In this document: positions 21,672-32,140 of the stretch, one piece after another
Layout of the letters: each line of letters begins with the position of its first letter
How positions within the stretch are numbered: position 1 is the first letter of the stretch
Source: Podocnemis expansa
Lineage: Eukaryota; Chordata; Testudines; Podocnemididae
NCBI GenBank assembly: GCA_007922195.1
Contig: ML681997.1
Location: 13,342,626-13,406,625, forward strand
Length of the DNA: 64,000 nucleotides
Direction of reading: 5' to 3'
Notes under the pieces: generated by a model
What the model was told of the DNA's origin: nothing
Seen by the model: only the letters and a program-made list of their open reading frames with translations
Database searches by the model: none
Translations under genes and position numbers: made by a program

Positions 21672-22872
21672 TGTCAACGGAGGTGGCAGCCATGATGGCC
21701 ACCCCGCCCCACACGTAGTCCCCCTGGATTATGCTGCTCTCAGGAGGAATGTTAAGTATTGATCTCCCTGATGGGCCTCATCTCCGGGCCATCCAGCTCA
21801 AGGGGAAGAATATTAAGTATCAATCTCCCCTGATGGCCCTCACTCTCCTGTGTGAGTTTCTTCCTCCCTAGCTTTGTGTCAACAAGAAGGGGGGTGAGTT
21901 CCGATCCCCCCTGAACAATTTCTTGGCAGCCCCGTCACCACGAAGGAGGGGTCATTGTCTGGGGTCCCAGTTCCATCATTGGTCCTGACCAGAATCCCAC
22001 TCCCAATTGGCTATTTTTACTCTGGCTGTGCAAAATTCTATTTAAACCCCCTGTCTCAGCTAGCTTGGTGTTCTCCCTCCCTCGAATGCTAAAGGGCATG
22101 TCGCGACCCGGTCGGACTGATCCCCCAACTGAGACAGAGAGCACCCACCCACAAGGCCCTATTTTTTTGGGGGGGTGTACACGAATTGCCAGCCGAACGA
22201 TTAAGTACTGGGATGATGCAGCTGGTCTGCCTCCTCGCTTTGGGTTCCACTACGGTGCTAGGACAGGTATTATAAATTGATACACGCCTCCTACTTCTCT
22301 TAATTCTTCTCCTTGCTACTATTCATGTATAGTCTGTTATTGTAGCATCCTTATTTGAGTTTTGTATAGTTTGTGTAGCTGTTTATTATTCCCCCTGTAT
22401 CCTGCATAATCTTTTCATGATATAGATGTTCATTGCCTAGCATAGATTATTTCATCATATGTTTATTAGCCATTGGTATTTTGCATTTTATTGTAAAGCT
22501 GTTTATTGCACCACTTCTGCTCTAAACTGCTGTCCCCAAATTCCCCCAGCATACACAGGGGGAGTGTGGGAGTTTAGTTTCTCTCATCTGACTCCTTCAT
22601 TCTGCTGCCCACCCTTCTTGGCTAGCAAGGAGGAATGGCTTTGAGCCATTGGTAAATACATGTCAGGTGGGCTGATCAGTGCCTATACCGATGTTGAGGC
22701 AGTAAAAGGCCAGAAAAGTCCTTGACTTATTATGGCCACTCTCTTGTAGGTTATTGCTCCATACTGTTATTTGGTTATAAGTGTTTTACATAGACGTTCT
22801 TGTTCCATACTGTTATTTGGCCATAAGTGTCGTCGGTCCATCGCAGTTACATCGCGACCCCGGGGTTCAACA
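21672..22872 (+). mobile_element. Solo LTR, 1.2 kb, with 5-bp TSD
   Basis: Begins TGTCAACGG and ends GGGGTTCAACA, i.e. TGT...ACA ends, flanked on both sides by tgaag (21667-21671 and 22873-22877). Inside, two imperfect direct copies of 'gaatgttaagtattgatctc' (about 21751 and 21808) resemble U3 enhancer repeats; TATTTAAA at 22039-22046 is a TATA candidate; a CT-rich segment follows as expected near R. A second pair of direct repeats, 'ttccatactgttatttgg', occurs near 22758 and 22811. The orientation is inferred from the TATA order. No internal viral genes remain, as expected after LTR-LTR recombination. The family is not identified. Confidence 0.75.
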
Positions 22873-23172
22873 TGAAGGTCAAAGGCAAGAGCTGAGTTGT
22901 GGAAAGGTTTGAATCCCTCATGAAAACTTCACCATTGACTAAGCTGGAGACAAAGATCTTTTTGCAAAGAAAGCTGAATGTCACTTCAGAATCTAATAGG
23001 ATTTTCAGCTTCTTGCATTTTAAACTGGGACCCATAGTGGGTATAAGACTAGTCCGCAATCCACTGAAACCCAAGGGAGTGTTCCCATTGACTTTGAACT
23101 TCCTGATTGATTGCTTGGGTCTGTGAAGACCTGCATGGCCCTAACCAATTCAGGATAACTCTTAGATTCATA

Positions 23173-23545
23173 GGCTATGTTCACACACAGGGGGTTATTT
23201 CGATACAAGTTGTTTCAATACAAGTTGTATCGAAATAACGCCTTAGTTTGAAATAAGTTAATTCAAATTAACAGTTTGTTAATTTGAATTAAGGAAAAAA
23301 GCAGGAATCGAAATAGCATGTTCAGACAACAGTTATTTTGAAATGAGTCACCGTTGTTTCAAAACAACATGTTCAGACGGCATTGTTTCAAAACAATTGT
23401 TGTTTCGTCCCCACATGGGGTTTAAGTTGTTTTGAAACAATGGAACCCATTGTTTTGAAACAACGGTACATCGTGTGAACATGGCCTTTCTTATTTCGAA
23501 ACAACCTCTGTTGTTTCGAAATAAGACTGCTGTGTGAGCACACCC
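23173..23545. mobile_element. Harbinger non-autonomous element, TTATTTCGAAATAA subfamily
   Basis: Left end GGCTATGTTCACACACAG, right end TGTGTGAGCACACCC. The 373-bp body alternates TTATTTCGAAATAA, TTGTTTCGAAACAA and CpG-decayed forms, and includes the 'gaaatagcatgttcagac' phrase also present in the elements at 10638, 26457 and 63167. TSD is not clear. Confidence 0.85.
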
Positions 23546-23556
23546 ATTGACTACAA

Positions 23557-23731
23557 CAGTGGCTCTCAAGCTTTTGCAGGTCGCAACACGCTTGGTGACA
23601 AACAATGACCCTACAGGACACAAAAACCCACCATCAAAGGCAGAGTCCAGTCATTTCCCTGACTCTCTACAACACACTGAGCACTGTGGAGACACAGTAA
23701 TGTGTCCCAACACAGTGGTTGAGAACCACTG
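23557..23731. mobile_element. Short hAT-like MITE
   Basis: Ends CAGTGGCTCTCAAGC and GGTTGAGAACCACTG. Flanking octamers gactacaa (23549-23556) and gactataa (23732-23739) agree at 7 of 8. 175 bp, non-coding, inserted immediately to the right of the Harbinger element at 23173-23545. Confidence 0.8.
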
Positions 23732-23739
23732 GACTATAA

Positions 23740-24499
23740 GGTTAGAAGGGACCATTATGATAACCTGGTCTGCTCATCTGCAGCACACAGGCCACAGAAC
23801 CTCACCCACCTATTCCTGCAACAGATCCACAACCTAGGACTGAGTTATTGAAGTCCTCTAATTATGATCTGAAGACTTCAAGGTACAGAGAATCCACTAG
23901 CAAGTGACCAGTTCTTCATTCTGTGGAGGAAGGTGAAAACCCACAGGAACTATACCACTCTGTCATGGGGAAAATATCCTTCCTAACTCCAAAAGTTGTG
24001 ACCAGATAAATCTTGAGCATGTGGACAAAATTCACTAGCCTGACACCCAGAAAAAAATTCTTTGTAGTAATTCAGAGCCCACCCCATCAAATGTCCCATC
24101 ACAGGGTATTAGGCACATTTACCACTAAAAGTCAAAGATCAGCCAATTGACAAACTAGGCTGTCTCATCATACCATCTCCTCCATATATTTCTCAAGCCT
24201 AGCCTTGAAACCAGGTAGCTTTTCTGCCACCATGGCTCTCCTTGGAAGGTTGTTGCAGAATTTCACTCCTCTGATAGTTAGAAACCTTCATCTAATTTCA
24301 AGTCTAAACTTCCTGATGGCCAGTTTATATTCATTTGTGCCTGTATCCACACTGGTGCTGAATTTAAATAACTCCTCTCCCACCCTGGTATTTATCCTTC
24401 CGATGTATTTATAGAGAGCAATCATATCTATCCTCAACCTTATTTTGGATGGGCTAAACAAACTAAACTCTTTGAATCTCTTCTCATAAGTTCCAAAGG
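23740..24499 (-). mobile_element. CR1 LINE 3' portion, antisense
   Basis: The order of 'ggttagaagggaccattatg', 'cacaggccacagaacctcac', 'gtctcatcataccatctcct' and 'gatttatagagagcaatcat'-like words is the reverse complement of a reptile CR1 3' UTR and ORF2 C-terminus. At 24288-24470 the minus strand still reads RLRIDMIALYKYIGRINTRV, corresponding to the conserved CR1 C-terminal coding end. It is joined on the right to Penelope sequence. Confidence 0.8.
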
Positions 24500-24504
24500 G
24501 GTAG

Positions 24505-25239
24505 TGTGACGGGGCAGACCCGCTCCGCACTCAGGCAGGCTTATATGCCCTGAAGGGGAAATTAGGCCCGCCCCTTAGGCCCTGCTGGGCATGCTCCGAC
24601 AGCTGCCCCAAGATAAAAGGCAGCAGTTCCCCTCAGTTTGGGGCAGACCAGTGGAGGGAGCAGATGTATGCTGGGAGCTCCTGCCCAGGCGCTGACTCAA
24701 CCCCTACCAATCCGGAGCCCCCTATAGAGACGCCCCGGATGCTGACCGCAGAGACTCTGCGGAGGGAGACGTACTCTTCCACGGGGGACCCAGAGGCCCT
24801 GACCGAGAGTGGAGAGCTACCCGACGGATGCTGGAGAGCCAAAAAGGGGAGCGACCCGCTCCCTTTCAGCCTCACGTAGGAAGTAGCCCAGGGCAGTGTT
24901 TGCCAGGGGTGAGCCTTAGCACGGGCAGGACACCAGTCAGTGCATTGCGGTCTGGATCCCCACCGACTGGGCCGAAACCCCCCGGGACCCCTAGGGCCCT
25001 GGGCTGGGGTTCAGTGGAGTGGGAGGGCCTGAACTCCCCTACTTGGGCTGCATTGCCCTGCTGTGAAGGGCTATTGACTCTGAACTCTGGCCACTAGGCC
25101 GCCTGGCCCTGCTGTGAAGGGCTAGTGACTCTTGACTCTGGCCGTGGAACCACACCGCCCAAATCGAGGGATCGGGCGGGTCCATTAAAAACCAGGAAGT
25201 GCCCGGTTTTAGCTCGCAGAGGTTGTGCACCCCGCGACA
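24505..25239 (+). mobile_element. Solo LTR, 735 bp, with 5-bp TSD, inserted at a Penelope end
   Basis: Begins TGTGACGGGGC and ends CACCCCGCGACA, an inverted TGT...ACA pair, flanked by ggtag at 24500-24504 and 25240-25244. GATAAAAGG at 24612-24620 is a TATA candidate and ATTAAA at 25184-25189 a polyadenylation candidate, in plus orientation. A 51-bp imperfect tandem duplication beginning gccctgctgtgaagggct lies at 25055 and 25106. No internal genes remain. The target was the first bases of an antisense Penelope-like tail. Confidence 0.8.
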
Positions 25240-26140
25240 GGTAGCCACAGTCATTAGTCTAGTTCAGCAAAGCAAGCAATGAATCCTGTGGCACTTAAAA
25301 GACTAACAAATTTATTCATCACATGAGCTTTCGTGGGAGAAGATTCCACTTCATCAGACACTTTGAAGATTGGGGAACACAGAATGGGAGGAAAACAAAT
25401 GCAGGGAAGTGTAAGTCATGGGATCAGGCAGTGCTGTAACTAGGTCAGGGCAAGCAGGGCAAAGCCCCAGGTGCCTAATTTTAGAGGGCGCAGGGAATGG
25501 ATCCAGCTCCCCACAGCAGCTGGGGATGTATATGGCTCCTTGTCAACCCCAAGGTGCCAGATCCATCCCCAGCCACTACAGGGAGCTGGATCTGTCCCCT
25601 GAACCCTCTATAATTCGGCACTGGGGGCTTCTGTTGCTGCTGCTGCAGCTTCTGGCTCTGTCTGGGGCTCATGCCATGTGGACAGATCTGGTTCCCCGCT
25701 GCCCTAGTGGTGGCGGAGAGCCGGTCCATCCCCAGCCACTGCTGGAAGGCAGCTGGGGCTGGATCTGGCTCCCTACTGGCAGCAGCTGGGGCCAGATCTA
25801 GCTCCCTGCCATCTTTCAGCGGTGGTTGGGTCCTGATTGGGGAATGGGTCAAGGGAGGGCGCCATTGGGGCTGCTTGCCCCAGGCGCTGGAATAGGTAGT
25901 TATGGCCCTAGGGTCAGGTCATACTGTAACAGCAAATCAAAGCATTTGTTAAGATTCAAACACTGGGAGACAACACATAGAAAAAAGTAGGGTCAAATCA
26001 CCTGTTGTAATGGGAAAAGAAGCCATAGTCATGATTCAATCCTGCTTTCACACAATCAACTGTACATCCGTTCCAATTCTCCAGTTTTTTTTTTGCAGTC
26101 TTGATGTATTACCATTTGATTAAGCACAGCTATTAATGTG
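25240..26140 (-). mobile_element. Penelope-like element 3' tail, antisense
   Basis: Starts with 'ggtagccacagtcattagtc' and contains 'cctgtggcacttaaaagact', 'atgagctttcgtgggagaag' and 'ttccacttcatcagacactt', the recurrent tail found with Penelope GIY-YIG coding sequence at 30668-32140. The last part, 25919-26140, matches 30850-31090. It is interrupted by a hAT element at 25429-25910. Confidence 0.75.
25429..25910. mobile_element. Non-autonomous hAT-like element, family D, nested in Penelope
   Basis: Left end CAGTGCTGTAACTAGGTC, right end GGTAGTTATGGCCCTA. Flanking octamers ggatcagg (25421-25428) and gggtcagg (25911-25918) match at 7 of 8, and the Penelope sequence is continuous when it is removed. 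A fragment of the same family in opposite orientation lies at about 54840-55000. Confidence 0.8.
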
Positions 26141-26456
26141 ACAAAAAATCTTGCAATGAATTTTAAAAATTTGCTATCATAGTTGTCTTCCTCCCTCCCC
26201 CCCACATTCTCCTCTTAAACATGTAAATGTTGAAGAAAATGTGTACATGTAAACAGGTAATCACACATGCAGGCCTATTTTCACATGCCAGTTAAGGTTT
26301 TTATATGAGCAACAGGCATGTGCATATTTTATTGGCACAATTTGGACAGGTGATTTAGAAAATGTCACATTTTTCTGTTCAAATCCATCTCCTCTGCAAC
26401 ATGTGTGAGAGTCACTCAAATGTATTTCTAGTTGGTGCTTTTTTCACTGCTTCTTA

Positions 26457-27402
26457 GGCTATGTTCACACACAGAGGGCTTGTTCTGAAACAAGATGTTT
26501 CGAAAAAAGCTGTTTCAAAATAAAGGCTTATTTCGAAACACCTTATTTCGAAAGACAAAAAAAGTGTCTTTGAAATAAAGGAGCGAAATAGCATGTCCAC
26601 AGTGTGGACATGCTATTTCGTTTGGGGAGGGGGCTGCGGGCACCTGCGGGGCGAAGCGCGGGCACCTGTGGGGCGAAGCGCGGGCACGCCTCACCCTGTG
26701 GGTGTCTGCAGAGGGGGACTGCAGGCACCGGCGGAGAGCAGTGCAGCCAGGCACTGCACCCCCTGCCGCCAGTGGCGGGCTGACCCGGGTGTCCCTGACC
26801 CCGTGGTGGGCTTTGGGGGCANNNNNNNNNNNNNNNNNNNNNNNNNNNNNNNNNNNNNNNNNNNNNNNNNNNNNNNNNNNNNNNNNNNNNNNNNNNNNNN
26901 NNNNNNNNNNNNNNNNNNNNNNNNNNNNNNNNNNNNNNNNNNNNNNNNNNNNNNNNNNNNNNNNNNNNNNNNNNNNNNNNNNNNNNNNNNNNNNNNNNNN
27001 NNNNNNNNNNNNNNNNNNNNNNNNNNNNNNNNNNNNNNNNNNNNNNNNNNNNNNNNNNNNNNNNNNNNNNNNNNNNNNNNNNNNNNNNNNNNNNNNNNNN
27101 NNNNNNNNNNNNNNNNNNNNNNNNNNNNNNNNNNNNNNNNNNNNNNNNNNNNNNNNNNNNNNNNNNNNNNNNNNNNNNNNNNNNNNNNNNNNNNNNNNNN
27201 NNNNNNNNNNNNNNNNNNNNNTGGTTTCGAAACAACCTTGTTTCGGTAGGAAATTGGGTTTAAGCCATTTCAAAAGAATGGCTCCCATTTCGAAACAAGG
27301 GGTTTCCTTGTTTCGAAATGGCCATGCGTCGTGTGGCCATGGCATGTCTTAGTTCAAAACAACCTCGTTGCTTCAAAATAAGAATGCTGTGTGAACACAC
27401 CC
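26457..27402. mobile_element. Harbinger non-autonomous element with GC-rich core and assembly gap
   Basis: Left end GGCTATGTTCACACACAG preceded by TTA (26454-26456); right end TGTGTGAACACACCC followed by TCA. Both subterminal arms carry TTATTTCGAAA-type words; between them lies GC-rich sequence with a tandem 'ggggcgaagcgcgggcacct' motif at about 26649-26690. 400 N bases replace most of the core. The right arm (27222-27330) matches the left arm of the autonomous element in inverted orientation. Confidence 0.85.
26822..27221. other. Assembly gap (400 N)
   Basis: Unresolved bases inside the GC-rich core of a Harbinger element. The round length suggests an estimated gap. Open frames spanning it are artefacts. 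Confidence 0.99.
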
Positions 27403-27416
27403 TCAGTGCCTTAGAT

Positions 27417-27821
27417 CAGTGGTTCCCAACCTGGGGTGTGGGGACCCACAGGGGGCCACAGACATGTTACAGGGGGTCTGCAGAGCCTCTCCCTACTGGG
27501 GCCACAATCCAGCTGCAGCCCCAATGCTTCCCACCTGAGCTGCCTCTCTCTGCCCATGGCTGGATCCCAGAAGGGGGATGAGGACGCAGCGGCTTGCCGG
27601 GAGGGCAAGGGCAGGGGGCTATAGCCACCGCGGCTCGGCTCCCCAGCAGCATGGGCCGTGGTGGTGGCAGTACCACTTGGTGGCTGTCCCAGTGGCATGG
27701 CCAGAGCAGCATGGGCCAGAGTCTGCCTGTGTGGGTCAGATTACATAGTCAGCCGGGGGGGCTGCAAAGTTTCTTTTTGTTAAAAAGGAGTCCCCAGCCT
27801 GAAAAAGGTTGGGAACCACTG
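27417..27821. mobile_element. Non-autonomous hAT-like element
   Basis: Ends CAGTGGTTCCCAACCTGG and AGGTTGGGAACCACTG; flanking octamers ccttagat (27409-27416) and ccttagac (27822-27829) match at 7 of 8. GC-rich, non-coding, 405 bp. It lies 14 bases to the right of a Harbinger element. Confidence 0.85.
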
Positions 27822-28073
27822 CCTTAGACTATGAGATCATGGGGTTAGGACCCTGTCTTAGTTGTCAGGAATGCACCAGTCACATCCCAACCCCAGTGCG
27901 ATATAATAAAGTGGAGCTGGTTGAAGTATCTCAATTTTCTTGCAGAAAAAAGAATCTTCTGCAAAACTTTGATTTTTTTTTTTTTAAATTTCAAGCAGCT
28001 GTATAAATCATAATAGGAGCTAACCAGGTTTAATTTTTGCTATAAGACATATCCAGCAGTTAAAGTATAATTT

Positions 28074-28560
28074 GGCAGGCCCTGGAACCCTCCAAAATGT
28101 CCAGGCACCCTTCATGCAGGTCTGGGCCCACCCACCCCAGCTACTGCCCCCCTCAGTGCCTGCCCCACCACCCCAGTTACTGCTCCCCAAATGCCTGCGC
28201 CACCACCCTAGCTACTGCCCCCCACCGCAGCTACTTCTCCCCCAAATGTCTGCCCTCCCATCAAGCTACTGCCCCCAAACACCTATCCCCTAGCTACTGC
28301 CCCCAGAAAGCCTACTCCTCCATCAGACTCCTCTTTCCCCATGTCCTCCCCAGCCTACCATCCCAACTCCTTCTTCCCACCCCATCCACCTGTGCCATTT
28401 CCCCACCAGCTGCCTGACTGTCCCCAATCCCCCCCGGGACAGGAAAGGGGCATGCGGGGACTCATGGCCACTGCCGAGGTAACGGAGGAGCCAGGGCGAG
28501 GGAGGGAAGCTGCAGCTGTGATTCTGGTCAGCTGGTGAGAGGGGGCATAGGCTCAAGTCT
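28074..28560. repeat. C-rich low-complexity stretch with tandem 'agctactgcccccc' words
   Basis: At 28130-28310 a 'cagctactgcccccc / cagttactgctcccc' phrase recurs at variable 25-35 base spacing. Proline/serine-rich open frames over it are compositional. Confidence 0.55.
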
Positions 28561-28689
28561 TGTTTTGGGCTGTGTGCACCATCTGGGCCTGGAAGGTAGG
28601 GGCAGGGCCACTGCAGGAGCCAAGAAATGGGGGGGTGGGCAGGCTCCCTCCGACCTGCAGCCCCTTGAGCTGGCCCTGGGGGACTGCAC

Positions 28690-28815
28690 TGGAACGCTGC
28701 AGTCTGGTGCGTTCTTCTATCTTTAGGGGGTCCTGGAATGCTGCCCTTTGAAAATGTGGGGCCCCAGAACAGTGTTCTGGGTCATTCCAGTTTACTTTTG
28801 CCCCTGGACACATCC
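28690..28815. mobile_element. hAT remnant, family A
   Basis: The run 'agggggtcctggaatgctgc' to 'gggtcattccagtttac' matches the middle of the element at 72-360. Ends are missing. Confidence 0.5.
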
Positions 28816-29577
28816 TTTGTTGTTGGATTGTCTCTCTGGAAATGCTTTTTAAAAATCATTTTATAATCTGTCATATATTAATTGTATAGTTGCCCTTTCC
28901 ATAATCACCTGTCGTTTTAACAATCTGAGGTATTGTAGAGTTGCATTGAAGAGATGATGTCACATTTAATGGGAAGTTACTAGTAAATTAAGCAAGTATA
29001 ACCCTTCACCTATACCAGCAGAGCAGCAGTTCTGTGCTAGAGACAGTACAGTTCTAGAAACTAAGTGATAGAGACCCTACCATAAAGACACTCTTTCTCT
29101 GCTGCATTGATACTAATGAGTAGGCTGTGCTGTATCTGGAATGAGTGTGAAGGCTGACGAGTGAGTGCAGCAGTGAGATGGCTTTGCTCTGTACATGTGA
29201 AGGAACCGGATTCTCTGCAGAAGGAAAATGTAGCTCTGTTGAAGTCAACAGACCAATTTGCAGCTGAGGATCCAGCCCAAAGTGGCTACTAAGCATGGGG
29301 AATGTTCCATGACTGACTGCCAAAAGTAGAGAAGGGTGAACAAACGTCATCAAATTATCAACTAGAATGTGTCTCCCATTCATCCCTAGGTTGGATGACA
29401 CTAAGCACATTGCAGAGGAAAAGTAGAGAAGGCAGGGAGGAGATCTGCATTGGACTTAATGTGTGGTAAACAAACAAGACAAAACTGTAGTTCCCAAATA
29501 TACAGCTTTGTTTTCTCATTACAGAAAGATGTCAAGTTATCCAAAAAGCTCACAAATATGTAAGTTTAATAATTTCA
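28816..29577. other. Gene-free stretch
   Basis: AT-rich, unique-looking. No feature recognised. Confidence 0.4.
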
Positions 29578-29795
29578 AGGCGGTGTGGCCTACTGTAGAG
29601 AGCACTGTATAGGGACTAAGGAGACCTGGCTTCTGTTCCTGGCTCTGCCTCTGGCTCATGGGGTGATGCTGGGCAAGTCAGTGCCTCAGTTTCCCCATCA
29701 TTAAAATGGTGGTAGTACTGCGGACCATCTTGGAAAAGGACTTTGAGACCTATGGATGAAAAGCTCCATAGAAGAGCTACTGGTAAGTATTATTA
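29578..29795 (+). mobile_element. MIR/CORE-type tRNA-derived SINE
   Basis: A tRNA-like head ('tgtggcctactgtagagagc', an A-box-like element, then 'ggagacctggcttctgttcc', a B-box-like element) leads to the CORE ('ctgggcaagtcagtgcctca', 'gtttccccatcattaaaatg') and a tail 'ctatggatgaaaagctccat'. It is nearly full length. Old and not expected to be active. Confidence 0.8.
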
Positions 29796-29833
29796 TAACT
29801 TAAAAATGACAGTTCAACTTATGGTTGTGCATG

Positions 29834-30607
29834 TGTAACCTGCTAGGGTGGGCTCAAATTCATTCAATTGCCCCTCTCCAGTGCCTCACAGAGAAAACCC
29901 CTGATGAAAGCAACTGGAGAGCCAGGATCCAGTTGTTAAAAGGACTCACAGCGAAGACTGCTCAGAGTTTCCATCCCACATTAAACTATTGCTCAACAGA
30001 AACGTAACAATGTACTTTATTAACTATCTAAACACACCTTATCCTAAAGAACCATAATACATTTAAACAAAACAGTAAGAAACCCAAGAGTCCCAAAGTT
30101 CAGGTGGAGTCACCCTTATCTCAATTGCAGTCTTTTAAGTCCTTGGGGCTTGAATGCAGAACAAAAGCAATCCTCATCCTCTCTAGCTGCAGGAATCTTC
30201 AGGCAGATGCCATGCAGTCCTTTCTTCCTCCTGTGCAGCCAGCACCATGCAATCAAGTCACTGGCCATCCAACTCTCAGTTCCACTGCAGACAACTCCCC
30301 TGCAAAACAGTCGAAAGCTGGGAGAAAACATCCTGCAGTCCACTCCTGCTCAGCTCCTTTCACTGAGTCCCTTAGCCAATGTCCTCTGCAGCTCTCTTGT
30401 TTGCTCCTCTCCAGGCTTCTCTTCTCAGGCTTCTCCCTGGGCATGTAACTCCAGCAAAACAATAAAACTTGTGGAGCATGCTCAGTGTGCTTCCTCACCC
30501 TCTTACCAGAAGTTTCTGGTTTCTGGGCTGCAAAATCTGCCCAGCAACGTAACCCAGCCATAAGGGTCCCTAAAAGAGATTGCACCTATTTAGGCACATG
30601 GGTTACA
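29834..30607 (-). mobile_element. Probable solo LTR, 774 bp, with 4-bp TSD
   Basis: Begins TGTAACCTGC and ends CATGGGTTACA, giving a TGTAACC inverted end pair, flanked by catg at 29830-29833 and 30608-30611. An AATAAA on the minus strand near 30013-30018 suggests that transcription ran leftward. No internal genes. The four-base duplication is short enough that chance must be considered, but the inverted ends support the call. Confidence 0.6.
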
Positions 30608-30667
30608 CATGCATTGAGACATCAACAACAATTCAAGAAAAATTCTAGAAAATAGTAAGTTCCAAAG

Positions 30668-32140
30668 TGGTAGCCATGTTAGTGTAGTTCAGCAAGACAA
30701 ACAAGGAGTCTGGTGGCAATTTTAAAGATGAACACATATGTTTATTGCATGAGCTTTCGTGGGGGGAAATCCCACTTTGTCAGATGCTTGAAAATGGAGT
30801 AGCACAGATGAACAGAAGGAAAATAGATGCAGGAAAGTATAAGTCTTAGGATCAGTTTAGACTGTTACAGTGAATCAAAGCAGTTGTTTAGATTCAAACA
30901 GTGGACAACAGCATATAGGAGGGAGGTGAGGGAAAAAAGGCAAGCAAAATTGCCTGTTGTAATGGGGGAAAAAGGATTCTCTATTTAATCCTAAATTGAC
31001 AATGTCAAATCTGCACAGGAATTCCAATTCTGCAGTTTTTCTTTGAAACTTTGGTTCATTATCTATTTGCTTAAATGTGGCTATTAACAGATGTTGATGG
31101 AGTGATCAAGAAGAATGAAGTGTTCCCTTATTGATTTTTGAATGTTGTTATTTATGATGTCAGATTTGTGTCCATTTATTCTTCTCTGCAAAGACTGTTC
31201 TGTTTGTCCAGTGTATAAGATGGGCAGGGCTGGCTCAAGGGGCTTTAGCACCCCAAGCTGGATTTTGATTTTGCACCCCCTGCCACATGGGGGGGTGGTA
31301 GGGGGTGGAACCCAGCCTCCACTCTGGCCCAGCTTGTCCCCAGGAAGGGTGCTAGCATGTCTGGCGCCCCCCCCTGCAAGCATGGCAGACACTGGCACAG
31401 ATGAGTGATGTCAGAGTGTGCCGCAATGGTGCACTCCCCATTTTGGCACGCCTCAAGCATCAGCGCCCCCCCCCCGCAACCCTTATGGGGCTTACTGTGT
31501 TTCCACCGACCCTGCTTGTCCCTTCCTCAGGTTGGGGAACAGACAGCCGAGGGGCTGAGCAGGCCAGCCCAGAGGTCAGGCTCCACTCTCTTGCCCCTCT
31601 GCTGGGGCCAGCTGTTCTGTCCTGGCGCAGGGCAGGCCAGCCCAGAGGTGGGGCAAAAGAGCGGAGCCCGAGCCATGGGCCAGGGTCTCATTTGCTTGTG
31701 GTTTGAGACAGCCCTGAAGATGGGGGGCATTTCTGGCACATGATGGCATAAATTATATGGGTGGATGAGCAGGTAAATGATGGAGTAGCTGGCTTGATTA
31801 GGCCCTATGATGCTGTCTTTTGCACAGATACATAGGCAAAGCTGGTAATATGGTTTGTTGCAGGGATATGTGCCTATTTTAATGTTTCTGTTGTTAGGTC
31901 TGTAGTTGCTGTTAAGTATCAGTTTAAGGTCGGGGGGCTGTCTGTAAGAGAGGAGAGGTCTGTCACCCAAGGCCTGAGAGAGTGAGGGATTGTCTTGTAG
32001 AAAGGGCTGTAGATCCGTTATGATGTGCTAAACAGATTTGACTTGGGGGCTGTATGTGATGACCCATGGCATTCTGTTTTCTTTCTTGGGCTTCGCCTCT
32101 AGTAGTTGACTTTTGTCTTTCAAGCTACCTTAGGTCATTA
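30668..32140 (-). mobile_element. Penelope-like retroelement, C-terminal coding region and 3' tail
   Basis: Penelope-like elements encode a reverse transcriptase fused to a GIY-YIG endonuclease. On the minus strand, 32140-31725 reads the linker leading into the endonuclease (blocks PWVITYSPQ, LLSYRQPPDLKLI, a Cys motif PCNKPYYQLC, then CQKCP), and 31216-31084 reads LYTGQTEQSLQRRINGHKSD, the second half of the GIY-YIG core with its conserved Arg. The reverse transcriptase proper is absent, so the copy is 5'-truncated. 31083-30668 is the untranslated tail with 'gagctttcgtggggggaaat'. A hAT element splits the endonuclease at 31225-31716. Point mutations break the frame as well. Confidence 0.8.
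31225..31716. mobile_element. Non-autonomous hAT-like element nested in Penelope endonuclease
   Basis: Ends CAGGGCTGGCTCAAGG and GTTTGAGACAGCCCTG. The flanking octamers aagatggg (31217-31224 and 31717-31724) are identical, a perfect 8-bp TSD. Taking out the element and one TSD copy rejoins the CQKCP and LYTGQT blocks in one frame. Confidence 0.9.

Noticed and set aside
25671..25895. Possible coding exon in a GC-rich segment
   Set aside because: It falls entirely within a TSD-bounded hAT element.
26515..27352. Four long open frames across the assembly gap
   Set aside because: They are kept open only by runs of undefined bases.
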